Assembly (NCBI GenBank): GCA_946699065.1
Contig: CAMPDV010001564.1
Span: 37,473-101,472, forward strand
Reading direction: 5' to 3'
Origin: Loxodes magnus
Taxonomy: Eukaryota > Ciliophora > Karyorelictea > Loxodida > Loxodidae
Length of the DNA: 64,000 nucleotides
In this document: positions 36,641-48,236 of the stretch, piece by piece
Layout: every line of letters starts with the position of its first letter
Position numbering within the stretch: position 1 is the stretch's first letter
The notes under the pieces: model-generated
Told to the model about the DNA's origin: nothing
The model's database searches: none
The model's input: the letters and a program-made list of their open reading frames with translations, nothing else
Position numbers and translations under genes: made by a program

Positions 36641-36977
36641 CATGCTATTTTATAATAATCTCTTAGTGGATAATCCTTTAGTTAGTGCTTTAATGCTCTG
36701 TTTTTATTCTACTGCTCTTAATTTTCTAAATTTAGGGGCTCTTAACTTAGTTACTAACTCTAGAGCTAGTAACTACTCTAAATTTGGATATTACTTACGA
36801 CTAAAGAGGTTTTATTTCAAGCCTATTTTTTCAAAAATAGGCTTTACAAACGATAGTTCGTCCCCTTTTAATAATCTATTTCATTACACAAAAAATCAAA
36901 ACACTATAAACTAAGCCTTGCTCTCCAGTCCATTTAAGTTTTCTAACTAGCTTCAGAACATTCAATTTCTGATAACT

Positions 36978-37831
36978 TCAAGTGAGCAGCATTTCAAGAA
37001 ATACACTTGTTTTAATTATGACAGATGACAGCCGTTTGGGATTACTTGGAGTTGATAAAGGATAAGTCTTAGATGTGATTATAGCTTAAGATAGGATTCT
37101 GTAAAATGTAAATTATAAGTATTTGAAGTTCTTCTCTGATATACAACTATGAGATAGTATTAATGTCGTTATCAACTATAGATATTATCAAGTATCATCT
37201 AATAACTATCCGAGGCTGAATTCACCAGGATCGTTAGTTTTACCTATTTGATTATCTAATTAAACAATTTTACCTTTACAGATAGTTCTGTCAGGTTTAT
37301 AATAATTTCCTAGAACTCCATACGAATCATTTTTTTATTCTACGACATAACTCTAAGGCTTAAAGTCTTAAACTGTTGAAGCTAAATTAGTTAATTTAAT
37401 TTATAGACAAAATTCTGAACTAGCTAGACTTGGCGGCAATTGGGATATGTTCTAATTGTTCTCTTGAGGGATAGTAACTAACTTAAAGTGAGTTAAATTT
37501 ACTAAATTATAAACAATCTATCTAGTCAATGCTAAGAAATTTTTAATCAAGATATAACTCTTACAACTTTAGGCCTTCCTTTGCTCCAACTAAGATATCA
37601 GTACTATTTACCTCATATCTAGCTTAATAAGTGGTTTGTAATTGCACAATTTGAGGAAAAAAAGGCAATTTTGTTTGAAGTAAAAGAATCTCTACATTTA
37701 AGGAATTATCAGTAGCATCAGAAATATTGCTACTATCAAGACCTCTTTTGCTCCTAGGAAGTAAATGAATAGCCTGCAAGTATATATTAGATAGATTTAT
37801 AATTAAATACTTTTAAGAAGTTTGTTGACAT
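36978..37831 (-). CDS. Probable protein of unknown function, short introns
   Basis: ATG at 37,831 gives MSTNFLK, then a 37-nt GT...AG segment whose removal restores frame into AIHLLPRSKRGLDSSNISDA and ILVGAKEGLKLQELYLDQKF. Further on, YGVLGNYYKPDRTICKGKIV and DNQIGKTNDPGEFSLGQLL appear in a shifted frame, so at least one more intron (or a frameshift) is needed. TGA codons are rare. A TGA at 36,980-36,978 is the suggested end. No family recognised. Confidence 0.4.
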
Positions 37832-38139
37832 TTTAAAATCTATATTTGAATATAAAATAAAATAGTTGAAGTTAAGTCTAATTTTTAAAGGAAATAAATA
37901 AAATAGTTAAATAGTAATTGAAAGAGATGCTTAATAAACCGAAAAATAATTAAGATTAAAAAAAAGATTAGACAAAAAAACATCATTATAGCATACCATA
38001 ATAGAAATAAATATAACTATTAAAAGTTACATTGAATAAATCTAAAAATTTACTTTTGAAATAAAGGTCTAATCTTGTTAAGCATAGCTTAGAATTATGA
38101 CTATTATTAAATTGGTATAACAAATAAGAGTAAAAGTTT
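37832..38139. other. AT-rich spacer
   Basis: Nothing recognised. Confidence 0.5.
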
Positions 38140-39041
38140 GTAGCTAAAAATCACTAATTCAACTCTTTTAAACGTTGGTTCTATTTTATGCTTAGATATT
38201 TTTCTTCCGGTTTATAATATCATTTTTCAGTTGGTACTAAATTTCATCAACCAGCAGAAATCAAAGAGGACTGCTTCTAGAAGGACTTAAAATAGGAAAT
38301 GGATAATTCGGAGATATTTATTTGAAGACAAATTTGCTTACTAAAAACAAGCTATGAAACTAGATAAAGTAAACGCGAGATATCCTTAATTTATATTCGA
38401 ATCAAAGATAAAAAAGCGGCTAAATGACAGCAGAAAGTTTATTTAATATTCTAGAGTTGGATTGCCAAAACTGCTATGGTATAAAGTGGAATATGCTATG
38501 TTTTCCTGTTACTTGATTTACTATTGCCAAATCTTTAAGATCTTTTAATCTTCTGACATCAAAAGTTCTAACAAAGACTGTTTTGATGTGCCTTGATAAT
38601 ATGGTTACTTTACCTTTAAAAATAACGAGAACTATATCTATGGAAATTATTTCAATGTTTGATATATTAGACCAGGTAACTTCTTTATATGAATGTAAAA
38701 AATGCTTATCTAATTATGTAACTGGCTTTTGACTTACTAATTTGTACAAAGAAAATAAATTTCACTAGCATATTCCTAATAGAGAAAACTAAAAATTGAA
38801 TGAAAATTTGAGATATGAGATCAGAACTAATTGGGATTGGTTAATCAAGGCAATTTGGTTTAGAAAATTTTTTAGATAGGCTTTATATTCTTCTTAGTAG
38901 CATATTGCCTAGGCAAGGATGTAATAGTAGTACTAAACAAGAAAAGCATCTGATTTGTAGTTAAGCTAAAAGAAATTTTAAGTAAATATTTCCAAGTAAA
39001 AATAAATTTTAGGCTATATACATTTAACAAATTTAAAATGA
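38140..39041 (+). CDS. Probable gene, frame uncertain
   Basis: The plus strand is protein-like here in two frames. One runs from ATG 38,424 to TGA 39,039-39,041 (205 residues, MTAESLFNILELDCQNCYG); another reads YGYFTFKNNENYIYGNYFNV in the same stretch and joins RYFSSGLQYHFSVGTKFHQP upstream near 38,200. A gene with one or more tiny introns would explain the mixture. No domain recognised. Confidence 0.3.
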
Positions 39042-39885
39042 TTTAGTAATTAAAGCGTTAAACTTTCTTATTTTTATACTTTTTTTCTAAGTTTATTATA
39101 TATAATCTACTTAAAGCAAATTTTAATATAATCTAAAATAAAATAATAGATCTAATTAAATAACTATATGTTCCTTTAATGATATATCCTTTTTATCTAA
39201 TTAATAGATATTTAAATTACAAATTAAACTGATGAGAGAAATTCACTATTTGATTAAATATTTTACAAATACTAAAAGAAAAAGCCTAATTATAATAAAA
39301 CTATTAAAATCCTATTTATAAAATACTTAAATTTAAATTATTCATTTATATCTTAGTCAATAATTATTCTGGCTCTACCATTTAGATATATATGCAAATT
39401 CTATTAAAAGAATAATTTCTTAAAGATAAGATAAAATAGACTAATTAAGTATCTTATTTAATTCTAAAAGGTAGCTTACTAATTTCTTTTATTTATTCTT
39501 TGTAATTATATTTCCTCTATCAACAGTTACCTAATTCTATTTTTTTTCCGTTTATTATTAATTTATCTTAAGAAGGTTGAATTATAAAGATAGCTAAATA
39601 GTAGACATTAAAAAACTAAATTTTTAAATTCCTTTATCTTTAGGAAAAAAGCAACTTCTTTAATAGTTTTAAATAAAAAATAAAAAAGTTTCTGTTTCTT
39701 TTTAATTTTAAATAGACTAGCTATTTTTCATTGGTAAGTAAAAGAAAGTTTTTAATTGTATAAAATAAGATTTAAATTAAAAAAATTGGATATCTCTTCG
39801 AACAAAAATGTTATATAAGCATAGATTTTAAATAATTGAATAACTTAATAAGATATTAATCTTTTATTATATTATTTTTTTAAAA
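39042..39885. other. AT-rich spacer
   Basis: Very AT-rich with no gene recognised on either strand. Confidence 0.5.
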
Positions 39886-39887
39886 CC

Positions 39888-40345
39888 GCCATAGTTGTTC
39901 GAAGGTGAACAACAAGGTCATCTTCATCAGAGGTTGGGGAAGTTAAATACCCATAATCAACTTTATGTCTTCCTCTGCTTTGGTTTGGCCTCGAGACATA
40001 AGATTCTTAGACCTTCGGCACTGGCTTAATTTAAATTTAATTTAATTCTGGAACTAAAAAGAAATAATATTGCGAGCTTCATCAGAGGTTGGGGAAGTTA
40101 AGTACCCATAATTGACACATATCGTCCTCTGCTTTGGCGATGCAATGAGACACAATCCTGCCATGTCCTTGGACCTCCAGCAAGTATTAAAGATTACGAG
40201 TATTCTAAAATTATATCAGTATTGAACAAGATTTATCAGTAAGAAACATTCTTGTCAGTATGAAACATTTTTTAAAGAGCTGCGCACCAACGAGAGTGCT
40301 ACGTGCTCTATAATCAAATTTATTTATTTATATAAATAATTTAAA
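39888..40345 (+). mobile_element. SINE-like element, copy 3 (dimeric body)
   Basis: Plus-strand counterpart of copy 1 at 3.3-3.8 kb: same start (GCCATAGTTGTTCGAAGG), two hairpin modules (the second at about 40,080-40,138), the CAGTATTGAAC zone, the 3' end AAAGAGCTGCGCACCAACGA and an ATTTATTTAT tail at 40,320-40,340. The CAGTA-type zone is shorter than in copy 1. Confidence 0.65.
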
Positions 40346-40354
40346 TAGGGTGGA

Positions 40355-40710
40355 AAACCTTTTCCTTCAGATGCTGTTTGGAGGTCCAGCAAGACAAAAA
40401 AAAATGAGCGCGGACGAAGGATAAATTGGAGAAAGAGAAACTAATGACAAGAGAAGGAAGATGTGACAAGCTGGAGAACTCTGAATGCCAGGAGGAAACT
40501 TTCTTCATCATAGATCGGGGAAATGTATCCGTAATCGCATATTGTATCCTATGCTTTGGAAGGAAAAATTACAGAGACGTACTGAAGGAAGAGAAAACAA
40601 GGATAAAGAGATCTAAAATTTTTTTTTCGACATTAAATAAAATGAATTTAAAGAGCTGCGCGCCAATGAGGTGCTACTCGTTCTATAATCATTTTTATTT
40701 ATTTATTTAT
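40355..40710 (+). mobile_element. SINE-like element, copy 4 (monomeric body)
   Basis: Directly downstream of copy 3, with one hairpin module (CTTCATCATAGATCGGGG at about 40,500) and the same 3' end AAAGAGCTGCGCGCCAATGA and TTTATTTATTTATT tail. The hairpin sequence differs from copies 1 and 3 but pairs equally well. A 95-codon open frame overlaps it but has no known relatives that I can see and is probably fortuitous. Confidence 0.6.
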
Positions 40711-40949
40711 TAAAATAAAAAAATAAAATTTGGTATCTTTATGACGTGAATTAGCCTAATTACCTTATTTAAAAAGTTGAAAGCATAAATGAAATAATTA
40801 AATAATATCTAAGAAGTTGAATTAAGAGGTAGAAAGTATAAAATAAAATAAATGTAAACTTGAAATTAATCCATAAATTTGTTTATTTAAACGTTCTTAA
40901 AGTTATAGTTGGAAAATTACAATTTATATAATCTTTATTTGGATGGATT

Positions 40950-42960
40950 TAAATATTATGATTTATTTCTTAAAATTAAAAGATAAAATAAATAAAAATA
41001 TAATCAATATTCTGCCAATTATATTTGAGCTTCCTTTTATTTCTTTTCTCTAAAATCGGTCTTTTTGAGATTTATTATTTTTCTTTCTCTTGCACTTTAG
41101 AAAGAAAAATTATTTTTAAATAGGCTACACTTTTCTATTGCTACTTTTTGGCCAATTTCGTTAATTTCTGTTTATATATTTTTATTGCAGCAACTTTAAT
41201 AATTTTATTTTTTGCTAAATAAGTGCTCTGTTTTTGAAAATTTTTCTGAAGTTTTGTTACTTTTTACATGAAAAATGATTTGTTAATTTAAGAGTTTCAA
41301 TCCTTCGAAAATGTTTATGACTTAAGAACTGATGAATTAATTTTCTATCGCGATATGTTTTCTGACTCTCAAGAATTCTTCGATTTCCTTCATACTTTTA
41401 TTTAATATAACTAAGTGTTAATTAGGGTTAATGAATTAACTAAAATAGCACCTTTTTATGCTAAGAAACTAAAGGAATTTTTTCTTTTTCACGATATATA
41501 TTCTTAAGCTCTGCTTTTTTACTAAAATTTCTATTTTACTACTATTAAGTGCCCTTTATTACTTTCTTTTTTAAGTAATTATTATTGGCAACATTTTCAG
41601 TACTGTGCTAACTAATTAGATTCACTATTGCCCCAACAATTTTTAATGGATTCCTATTCTTTTTCTCTGAAATTCCAGTACTCTTTTACCTTCTTAATGA
41701 CAAAATTTAATATTTATGCAAGCAAATTTTTGAAATTATCCTTTGAAACTACTATTAGAGTTACATCGTTATTAGCTATGACTGTTGTTTTCATTGGTTT
41801 GACTTCTGAAATACATTAATACAAAATGGTACCTAATCTTTTCAATTACACTTCTACTTAATTTCCATGCAACAGGGATTATTTAAAATATGCACTTGAG
41901 CTTATTTTCCCAATAGATTTTTATATCTTTTCTCAGTAAAAAGGTAAATTCATCTCTGTTTATTGATATTAGCTCGTTCTTCCGATAGCTTAGGCACTCA
42001 AAGACCTTGGAGTGTTTATCATTAATCCTCTTTCACCAAAGCATATTCCAGGATTTTAGCAATTAATTTACTAAATATTTACTGGGGTATTTCACTCAAG
42101 CTATTCCATCACTTATTCATATAATGATATGTATCCACTTAGAACTAAATAAACTTCTTATGTTTTATCTCCCTTCTAAAAAATTACGCTTTATTCTTAA
42201 AATACTTAGTAATGCATATGCTATAAAAGCTCTTCTTTCTTTTCAAGAGATAAATTTCTAAATATCGAGATCTCTTTTCAAACTAAATCAAGCAGCTTTT
42301 CTCCTTCTTCAAGCTAATTTTTCGTCTTAATCTATTTCTTCATTACTCTAATAAACCTTTCAGAATTAGTTTATTGCTATTAAATATTCACTAACTTAGA
42401 TAGCAATCCTCTCTTTAAAATCTTCTTAATCCTAATTGACTTTTACTTATTCAATTTTTTCTCCTTTACTTAGGAATCTTAGAATTTGCTAGATGGATAT
42501 GATAAAGCAGATTTATGCTAAAGTGAGTAGTTATTTGGTTTTTCTTATTTGTCATTTATAAAGTTTAATCCATTTTTAAATTTAGGAGCTAGAATTTATC
42601 TCTAATTTCCTTCCTTGACCAAGCTTAGCTTTTTCTTAGATCTATTTCCTTAGCTCAAGAGCTTCTTTATATCATTTCCTTCAAAATTTAACATTCAGAG
42701 TAGAATTCTCCATCTTCTATCTCTCTTAATTTCTACCTGTGCTAAATCTAATGCAATCAAGTTAAAATGCCAAGGATATATAAATTAAAGCCAACAGGTT
42801 AGTTAAAAAGATTGTAGCTTATGAAATAAATGAGTATATCACTTACAGTACATACTTAATAGCTTAAAAAATGGACTTTATATAAAGACTACATACTTTC
42901 CTAAAGGCATTTTATTTTATTCAGGTTTAGTTTAATTTAGACATTTAATATAGTAGCACC
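40950..42960. repeat. Inverted segmental duplicate of 50.56-52.69 kb
   Basis: The reverse complement of this segment follows the CNB gene from its 3' flank (about 52,690) through the coding region and its promoter into the first codons of the divergent gene (the MDF start and preceding GTACATACTTAATAGCTTA at about 42,853 match 50,6xx). Small deletions and substitutions are scattered through it. Confidence 0.75.
41000..42800 (-). pseudogene. Decayed copy of the cyclic-nucleotide-binding gene
   Basis: On the minus strand the phosphate-binding cassette is still visible (FGERGLMINTPRSLSAQAIG near 42,000), but a base is missing soon after it and most of the start of the second domain is deleted near 41,830. 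The C-terminal tail (EKIPLVSQHKKVLFQLIHQP near 41,450) is kept. Compared with the intact copy at 50,959-52,386 it is a pseudogene. Confidence 0.75.
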
Positions 42961-43095
42961 TTCTATAATTAAAAAAGGCTAGTTATATATACTTGTTTAA
43001 AATGCTTCCTTAGCTCAATAAAGTTGCATTTACTGCTATTAAGTTAGCAAGTAAAGAAAAAGAAGATTATTTTATAATGATTTAAAGCTAATTAG

Positions 43096-43704
43096 TCAGT
43101 ACATATCTTTGTAAATGCTTTCTACTTTCTCTTCTACTGTGACTTATTCTTAATCCCTTTATTATACCTCACTCTTACCTTAAATTTAATAAATAAGAGC
43201 TTGAACTATCAACTCAAAGCTCTATTAAATGTCCTTTCCTGTCTTTGCTGAAACTTCAAAATATTAAATCTTGTTTTCTTAGGAAAATTTTAGAGCTTCT
43301 TCATACTAAATAGCTCGTTAAGTAGAAAGATCTAACTTGTTTCCTATTAAAAACACTCTAGTAGTCTAACTTGCGTTTGACTGTATATCTTATAAAAATG
43401 AAGGAACTTCATCGAATGAAGATTGGTTAGTTATGTCAAATACTATAAGAACTCCATTAGACCCTCTCAAATAGCTTTTAGTAATAGCTCTAAATCTTTA
43501 TTACCCAGCTGAATCCCATAATGACACTTTACATTATTTCCCAAGAACATTCATGCTTTTAATTTTGAAATCAACTCCAATTGTACTTATATAAGCTTCA
43601 GAAAATGAGTCTTCAACAAAACGTTGTACTATCATAGATTTTCCTGCTCGGTCAGTTCCTAATAATACGACTTTGAATAAATAATCGCTTTATTAAGAAA
43701 CCAT
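43096..43704 (-). CDS. Rab-family small GTPase
   Basis: ATG 43,704 to TGA 43,098-43,096, 202 residues without introns and without internal TGA. All G-motifs are present: P-loop GTDRAGKS, switch I/effector ISTIGVDF, G3 DSAGQQRF (the catalytic Gln is written TAA), G4 NKLD and G5 EVSAKTG. TIGVDF and WDSAGQQRFR are Rab signatures, so it should regulate vesicle traffic on a membrane. Odd points: the P-loop has RA in place of the usual GV, and the C-terminus (EKVESIYKDMY) lacks the Cys pair normally prenylated, even if the stop were read through. It may use another way to reach membranes or be a non-prenylated Rab-like protein. A UGA-stop misassignment or a missed 3' exon are alternatives. Confidence 0.9.
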
Positions 43705-44560
43705 TCTAATTATTTATTAGTATAAAAGGTAAAATCTTCAAGCCTCATGAATAACAGCAAAGCATAATAGCTCGTTAAATCTTAATAATGTGGTGCCTTT
43801 TCATGTCCTTTAGCAATAGAGTAACTTACTAGATAACAGACTTGTGATATATAGTTGAAAGCGAATCTGAGAATTTAAAATTTTGAGTATACACTCTACT
43901 GCCAAACCTTTTAGAAGCAGAATATAAATAAAAAATAATTTCTTAAGTTCTTTCTTTTTGAAGCAATTAAAGACAATTTAGAAATAGAAAACGCTAGAGC
44001 ACAAAATAAGAGCTAATAGGGAGTGAGCTGGCTATATTAAATCCTTTTAATTCTAACTAAAACTTTATTTATCTATATAGCATTTAAATACGTGCTGGTA
44101 GCTTCGGAAGCTAACATTTTATTACTTAAAATACAAATCTACTAAATCTTGGGTTTCTCTTTATGAAGCTAAAATGATGACTAAAGTAGAAAAATTAAAT
44201 TTTCTAGGTAATTTCTTAATAAAAAGCTACTAGAATATGATTGAAATTACCATATTAAATAAAAGTCTATATTATAGGATAAAAAGCGAATCATTATAAT
44301 TAAGACTTCATTGCTTAGAAACTTGGAAAGTAATTGCTAGATGCTTTTTATACTTGATTCCTCTAAATAAACCTCAAGGTTTGTTCTATAGACCTTTTGG
44401 TAATTTACGATACTGCTGCTTTTGATTTCTCTCTTACCTTAATATTGTATTTCTAATTTATTTCTCCTGCTTTTACTTTAAGGTAAGTTCTTGTTCCAAT
44501 AAACATTTAAATTTATCAATTTGTTGTGTCACTAAAAAAGATAGAAATGCCTTTTGAACA
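43705..44560. other. Spacer, no gene recognised
   Basis: Nothing convincing on either strand. Confidence 0.45.
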
Positions 44561-45160
44561 ATGTGATAGAATTAAAATAGCTTGTCTATCGACTTTACTC
44601 GAAGAAATTAAGAACAGAGGGAATAAAGAAAAGTTGCGAAAAGGGAGCAAGAATGACTAAAAGAAATTGGATTGCTAGATCAAACAGAAGTTAGAATACA
44701 AATAGAGCTGATGAAGATTGAGAACATAATACTGAGTGAAAAAACTATTTTTGCAATTCACAGAAGCATCATATAATAGATTCTTAAGCTTTTTATTTTA
44801 AAATAAAACAATGAAAATAGGATAGAAATTAAGGGGATAAAACTAAAAATAAGGAGTGAATAAGATTTTTTATGCTCTAAGGAGATAGGATAAACCTATA
44901 GAAAAAAACTAAAGAAATATTGAATAAAAGATTAATTAACAAAGAACTACGAGCTATTTGTAAGCAACAACTAAAGATTATAAATTTTTTATAAAGGTTC
45001 AAAAAGATTCAAGAAGTTAGTGAGAAAAGTGTTGAAATACCTATGAAAAATTCAAAGCTAAATTTATTTAAGATTTTAATAATAATACACTAAAATAAAA
45101 TTATCTCTAGCAAATTTTATATTGCTTTTGCTCTTACTACCAATAGGTTCAATATTATGA
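44561..45160 (+). CDS. Possible small coiled-coil protein with C-terminal hydrophobic tail
   Basis: One frame from ATG 44,561 to TGA 45,158-45,160 gives 199 residues: a charged coiled coil (LKEIGLLDQTEVRIQIELMK), a basic middle and a hydrophobic end (LSLANFILLLLLLPIGSIL) that would suit a tail anchor. About four in-frame TGA codons occur, near chance, and the other frames are also partly open, so the call is tentative. The tRNA-Lys lies 80 bp downstream on the other strand. Confidence 0.3.
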
Positions 45161-45240
45161 TTCTTCAGGCTTTAGATTTTCAGTTTTAGTGTAATAATTT
45201 TTATTCACTTAGTATATACCTTTTAAAATAAAAAAATAAC

Positions 45241-45312
45241 GCCGACTAAGGGACTTGAACCCTTGACCACCAGCTTAAAAGGCTGGCGCTCTACCGACTG
45301 AGCTAAACCGGC
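45241..45312 (-). tRNA. tRNA-Lys(TTT)
   Basis: Folds fully: acceptor GCCGGTT with AGTCGGC (two G-U pairs), D arm GCTC/GAGC, anticodon stem CCAGC/GCTGG with loop CTTTTAA (anticodon TTT), T stem AAGGG/CCCTT with loop TTCAAGT. A and B boxes are standard. 72 nt, no intron. A 3'-truncated copy lies at 23.5 kb within the inverted duplicate. Confidence 0.97.
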
Positions 45313-46296
45313 TTATTTATTACTAAATCCTTTCTTTAAATATTAAATTTATCTCTTCTATCTTTAAGCCTATATAATTTTTCTTACCCTTTCATTCTCT
45401 ATAACTTTCAATAGCAACTAAAAAACACATTAATATAGTGTCACCAAAAAAACGTTTATATGGTGCTAGGAATAAAATATAAATTCTACTTAATAAATAA
45501 AGATTTGTAAATCAGGATAAGTTGCTTCATTTATAAAGCTTATGGTATCTAGTTAGATTAATAAGCTTTTATCTAAAAGATTATTATATAGTAACTATCG
45601 ATATTTTATACCAATGCCTTCTAATTTATTGCATAGGAGTTACAACAACTATCATCCTTTTTTTAATTTTGGTGATAGCAGAATTTCTAATTGCTTGATT
45701 ATTTTATTAATAGACTGGAGTGAATTGATATAAGCCTTCATTTTATTGCCTTTAAGTTGCATCTGTTTTTAAGCATTCTAAAATAATCCAATTAAGGATT
45801 CTTTTTTTTGTAGTAGTAGCACATTTTCTTTAAAATTAGCAAAAAGGCTGAAGTTAAAATTAAATATCTTAAAAGTAACTAATAAAGCTACTAATGACTG
45901 ACTTATATTTGTACCTAAGGCTTTTATCTATAGGCTTTAATATTATATAGCTAATCTAAATTAGAAATTAGTTTATCTCAACGCTAAAAATAATCTCATC
46001 ACACTTCTCTATTCCTGTTTGAACCTATATTTGCCAGAATCTACTTTCAGCTTTACATTTTTTAAACTTACTGGGAGAGTTAAATTGATGGAGATTCAAC
46101 ATATGAAAGAACCTAGTTTTAAGCCAAAAAACTCTTCATTGAATTAAATTTCCTCGCTTGAACTTCAAATTCAATCTATGGATTTACGGTTTAGCACAAT
46201 CTAAGTGAATCTGATTATTTGCCTTTAGTTAACTTATGAAAATAAATGAGCTTCAAAAATATAAATTTAGCTTATTCATTTCAATTTTAAGCTAAA
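45313..46296. other. Spacer between tRNA-Lys and kelch gene
   Basis: AT-rich with no recognised gene. Part of the segment duplicated at 21.9-23.5 kb, where only the tRNA-proximal end can still be aligned by eye. Confidence 0.4.
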
Positions 46297-47220
46297 ATGA
46301 GCAAGCAGAAAATACTCACTAAAGTTCTCTTTCTGCGCTAAATTTGTAAACAAAGAAAAGCTAATATCAGTGGACTCCTTTTTGGTAAGATTCCTTTACT
46401 TGTTAATAAATATGAAACCTTCCCTAGTTTATGTGACAATCATTTCTCTGTTTTACTTCTTCCTGAAAGAAATACTAATAACGTTATCAAGCTAGACGTC
46501 ATAACCCAGAAATTCTCTATTTTTGAAGCTTAAACAAAGGCTTTTGATAAGTATTGTAGATCTATTCAGTATTCTAATAAAGAGTTCATTGCAGTTGGTG
46601 GATATAATGGGAATTAAGGAGATGATAGATTGAGTATAGTAAGCGAAAATAACGTTATGGAGTTTTAATCTCAAGTAAAAAGGTATGGCTCCTGTGTTTG
46701 CTTTCATAAGTAGCTGCAATTGACTTTTATAATAGGAGGTAAAGGATTAAATTATTTATCTGAGTGCGAAACTTTTAATGTAAAAACGCATAAGTTAAAG
46801 AGAATTTGTAACTTACCAAATGAAACAGAAGGAGCAAGTGGTTAGGTAATATAAAGTGAAATATATGTATTTGGAGGTTGATCTAAAGACTTTTAAAATG
46901 CAATCAATGTATATAATATCGAAAATGACACTTGAAAAACACTATAAATAAGACTTACGTAAACAAGCTATCCAATAACAGTGCTATTTAAAAAGGAAGT
47001 TTATATTTTTAAAGAAGGAACTGGAAATATTTAAATTTTTAATCTGAATGAAATAATTCAATTAGAAAAGTAAGAAAGTATAAGTGAAGTTGATGTTTGT
47101 GCTTAAGCTGTAAAAAAGAAAGTTTACATAATGGATTCAAACGGTTTACATATATACAATATAGTCACAAAAAAATGGGAGTCAATGAAAATTTAGTTAG
47201 TCAAACAGAAGATTTAATGA
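46297..47220 (+). CDS. Kelch-repeat protein
   Basis: ATG 46,297 to TGA 47,218-47,220, 307 residues. Kelch blades are marked by double-glycine strands (AVGGYN, IIGGKG, YVFGG) and by the characteristic Trp after an aromatic pair (YNIENDTWKTL, where TGA encodes Trp; later KKWESM with TGG). Kelch propellers bind proteins, often cytoskeletal or as adaptors for ubiquitin ligases; no second domain is present. TGA is thus used twice as Trp (also GGWSKDF) and once as stop in one short gene. Two other copies in the window (20.7-21.9 kb and 57.8-58.7 kb) are broken, so this is the functional one. It lies about 1 kb from tRNA-Lys, transcribed away from it. Confidence 0.88.
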
Positions 47221-48236
47221 ATTTTAATTTTATTACATTTATCAATGATACTTTTCATTGAATTTATATCCATTTCTTTTCATTCTCAGAAGCTAAGCTT
47301 TTATAGTTTTAATCAGCGTATTGGTTTATTAAGCAAAACACTTATAAAATTTAAGTGATTTTAAAGATAGAATAATTACTAGTCTACTATAAGCTTTTTT
47401 CTATCTATTATAGAAGTATATAGACAGAACTGTAACTAGACTAAAAACTAAAATTTAGTTACTTTTTACTTCAAATTCTTAGTTCTACTTATAAACCTTT
47501 TTTTAGACTTGCTTTAATAAAAGTCAACTATGGTCTCTTGTAAACGAGGGAAAATAGAGTTTTTGTATACAAAGACTAGAGAAATGCAAAGTTGAATTAG
47601 TTATCCAGGTTTTGATTAAATCTCTATAAAAAGGAATTAAATTGCTGGTTATTAAAGGGAATAAAGAGGTTAGAGAACTTGTTTCTAATACTTTTAAAGT
47701 TTTTACACTGAAATTAAAAATTTAATTCCAACGGTATTTTATAAAAGATAAAGAGCACTTAAATCTTATCTTAGGAACTTATATAACCTTGTTTAAAAGG
47801 ATCATGATTAACTAAAGGCATGACTTATAAAAATAATTAAGCAAGACTTTGATTAAAAGACTTACTTTATTGCTTAGAAAATAAGAATTTAGATTTAATT
47901 TCGCTGAGAATCTACCAAAGAAGGATTAAAGAATTGTTTAACTTTTGACCAGAAATTTATAAAGTAGATGTAAAATTAAATTGAAGCAAATGAAGAGCTA
48001 AATTATATTTTTTTAAAAACAGGTTAAAATTTAGTTCAAATAGCATCCTTTCTATTGGTCTTACAATTTTAGTTATTGTTATTATATCGTTATCTCTCTA
48101 AGAGTTCTCAATCAGAGTAATTTCTCTATTGAGACTTATGCTTATTTTATATCCTTAATCTTTTATATTTATTTACCTCCAAATTTCATTTTATTAAACT
48201 ATAAAAATCATAAAATAGAAAAGCGACTAATAATCA
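47221..48236 (+). other. Open, unresolved region with a hydrophobic segment
   Basis: From about 47,640 the plus strand is protein-like and ends near 48,150 with a hydrophobic run (IGLTILVIVIISLSL in one frame, ASFLLVLQFQLLLLY in another). A small membrane-anchored protein converging on the minus-strand gene that stops at 48,237 is possible. Frame unresolved. Confidence 0.3.

Noticed and set aside
36642-36914. 90-codon plus-strand frame in the standard code
   Set aside because: Not supported by any domain, and it lies between minus-strand genes. In this code, freedom from TAA/TAG is not evidence of coding.
40426-40713. 95-codon frame over SINE-like copy 4
   Set aside because: It runs into the conserved RNA-like module and the 3' tail shared by non-coding copies.
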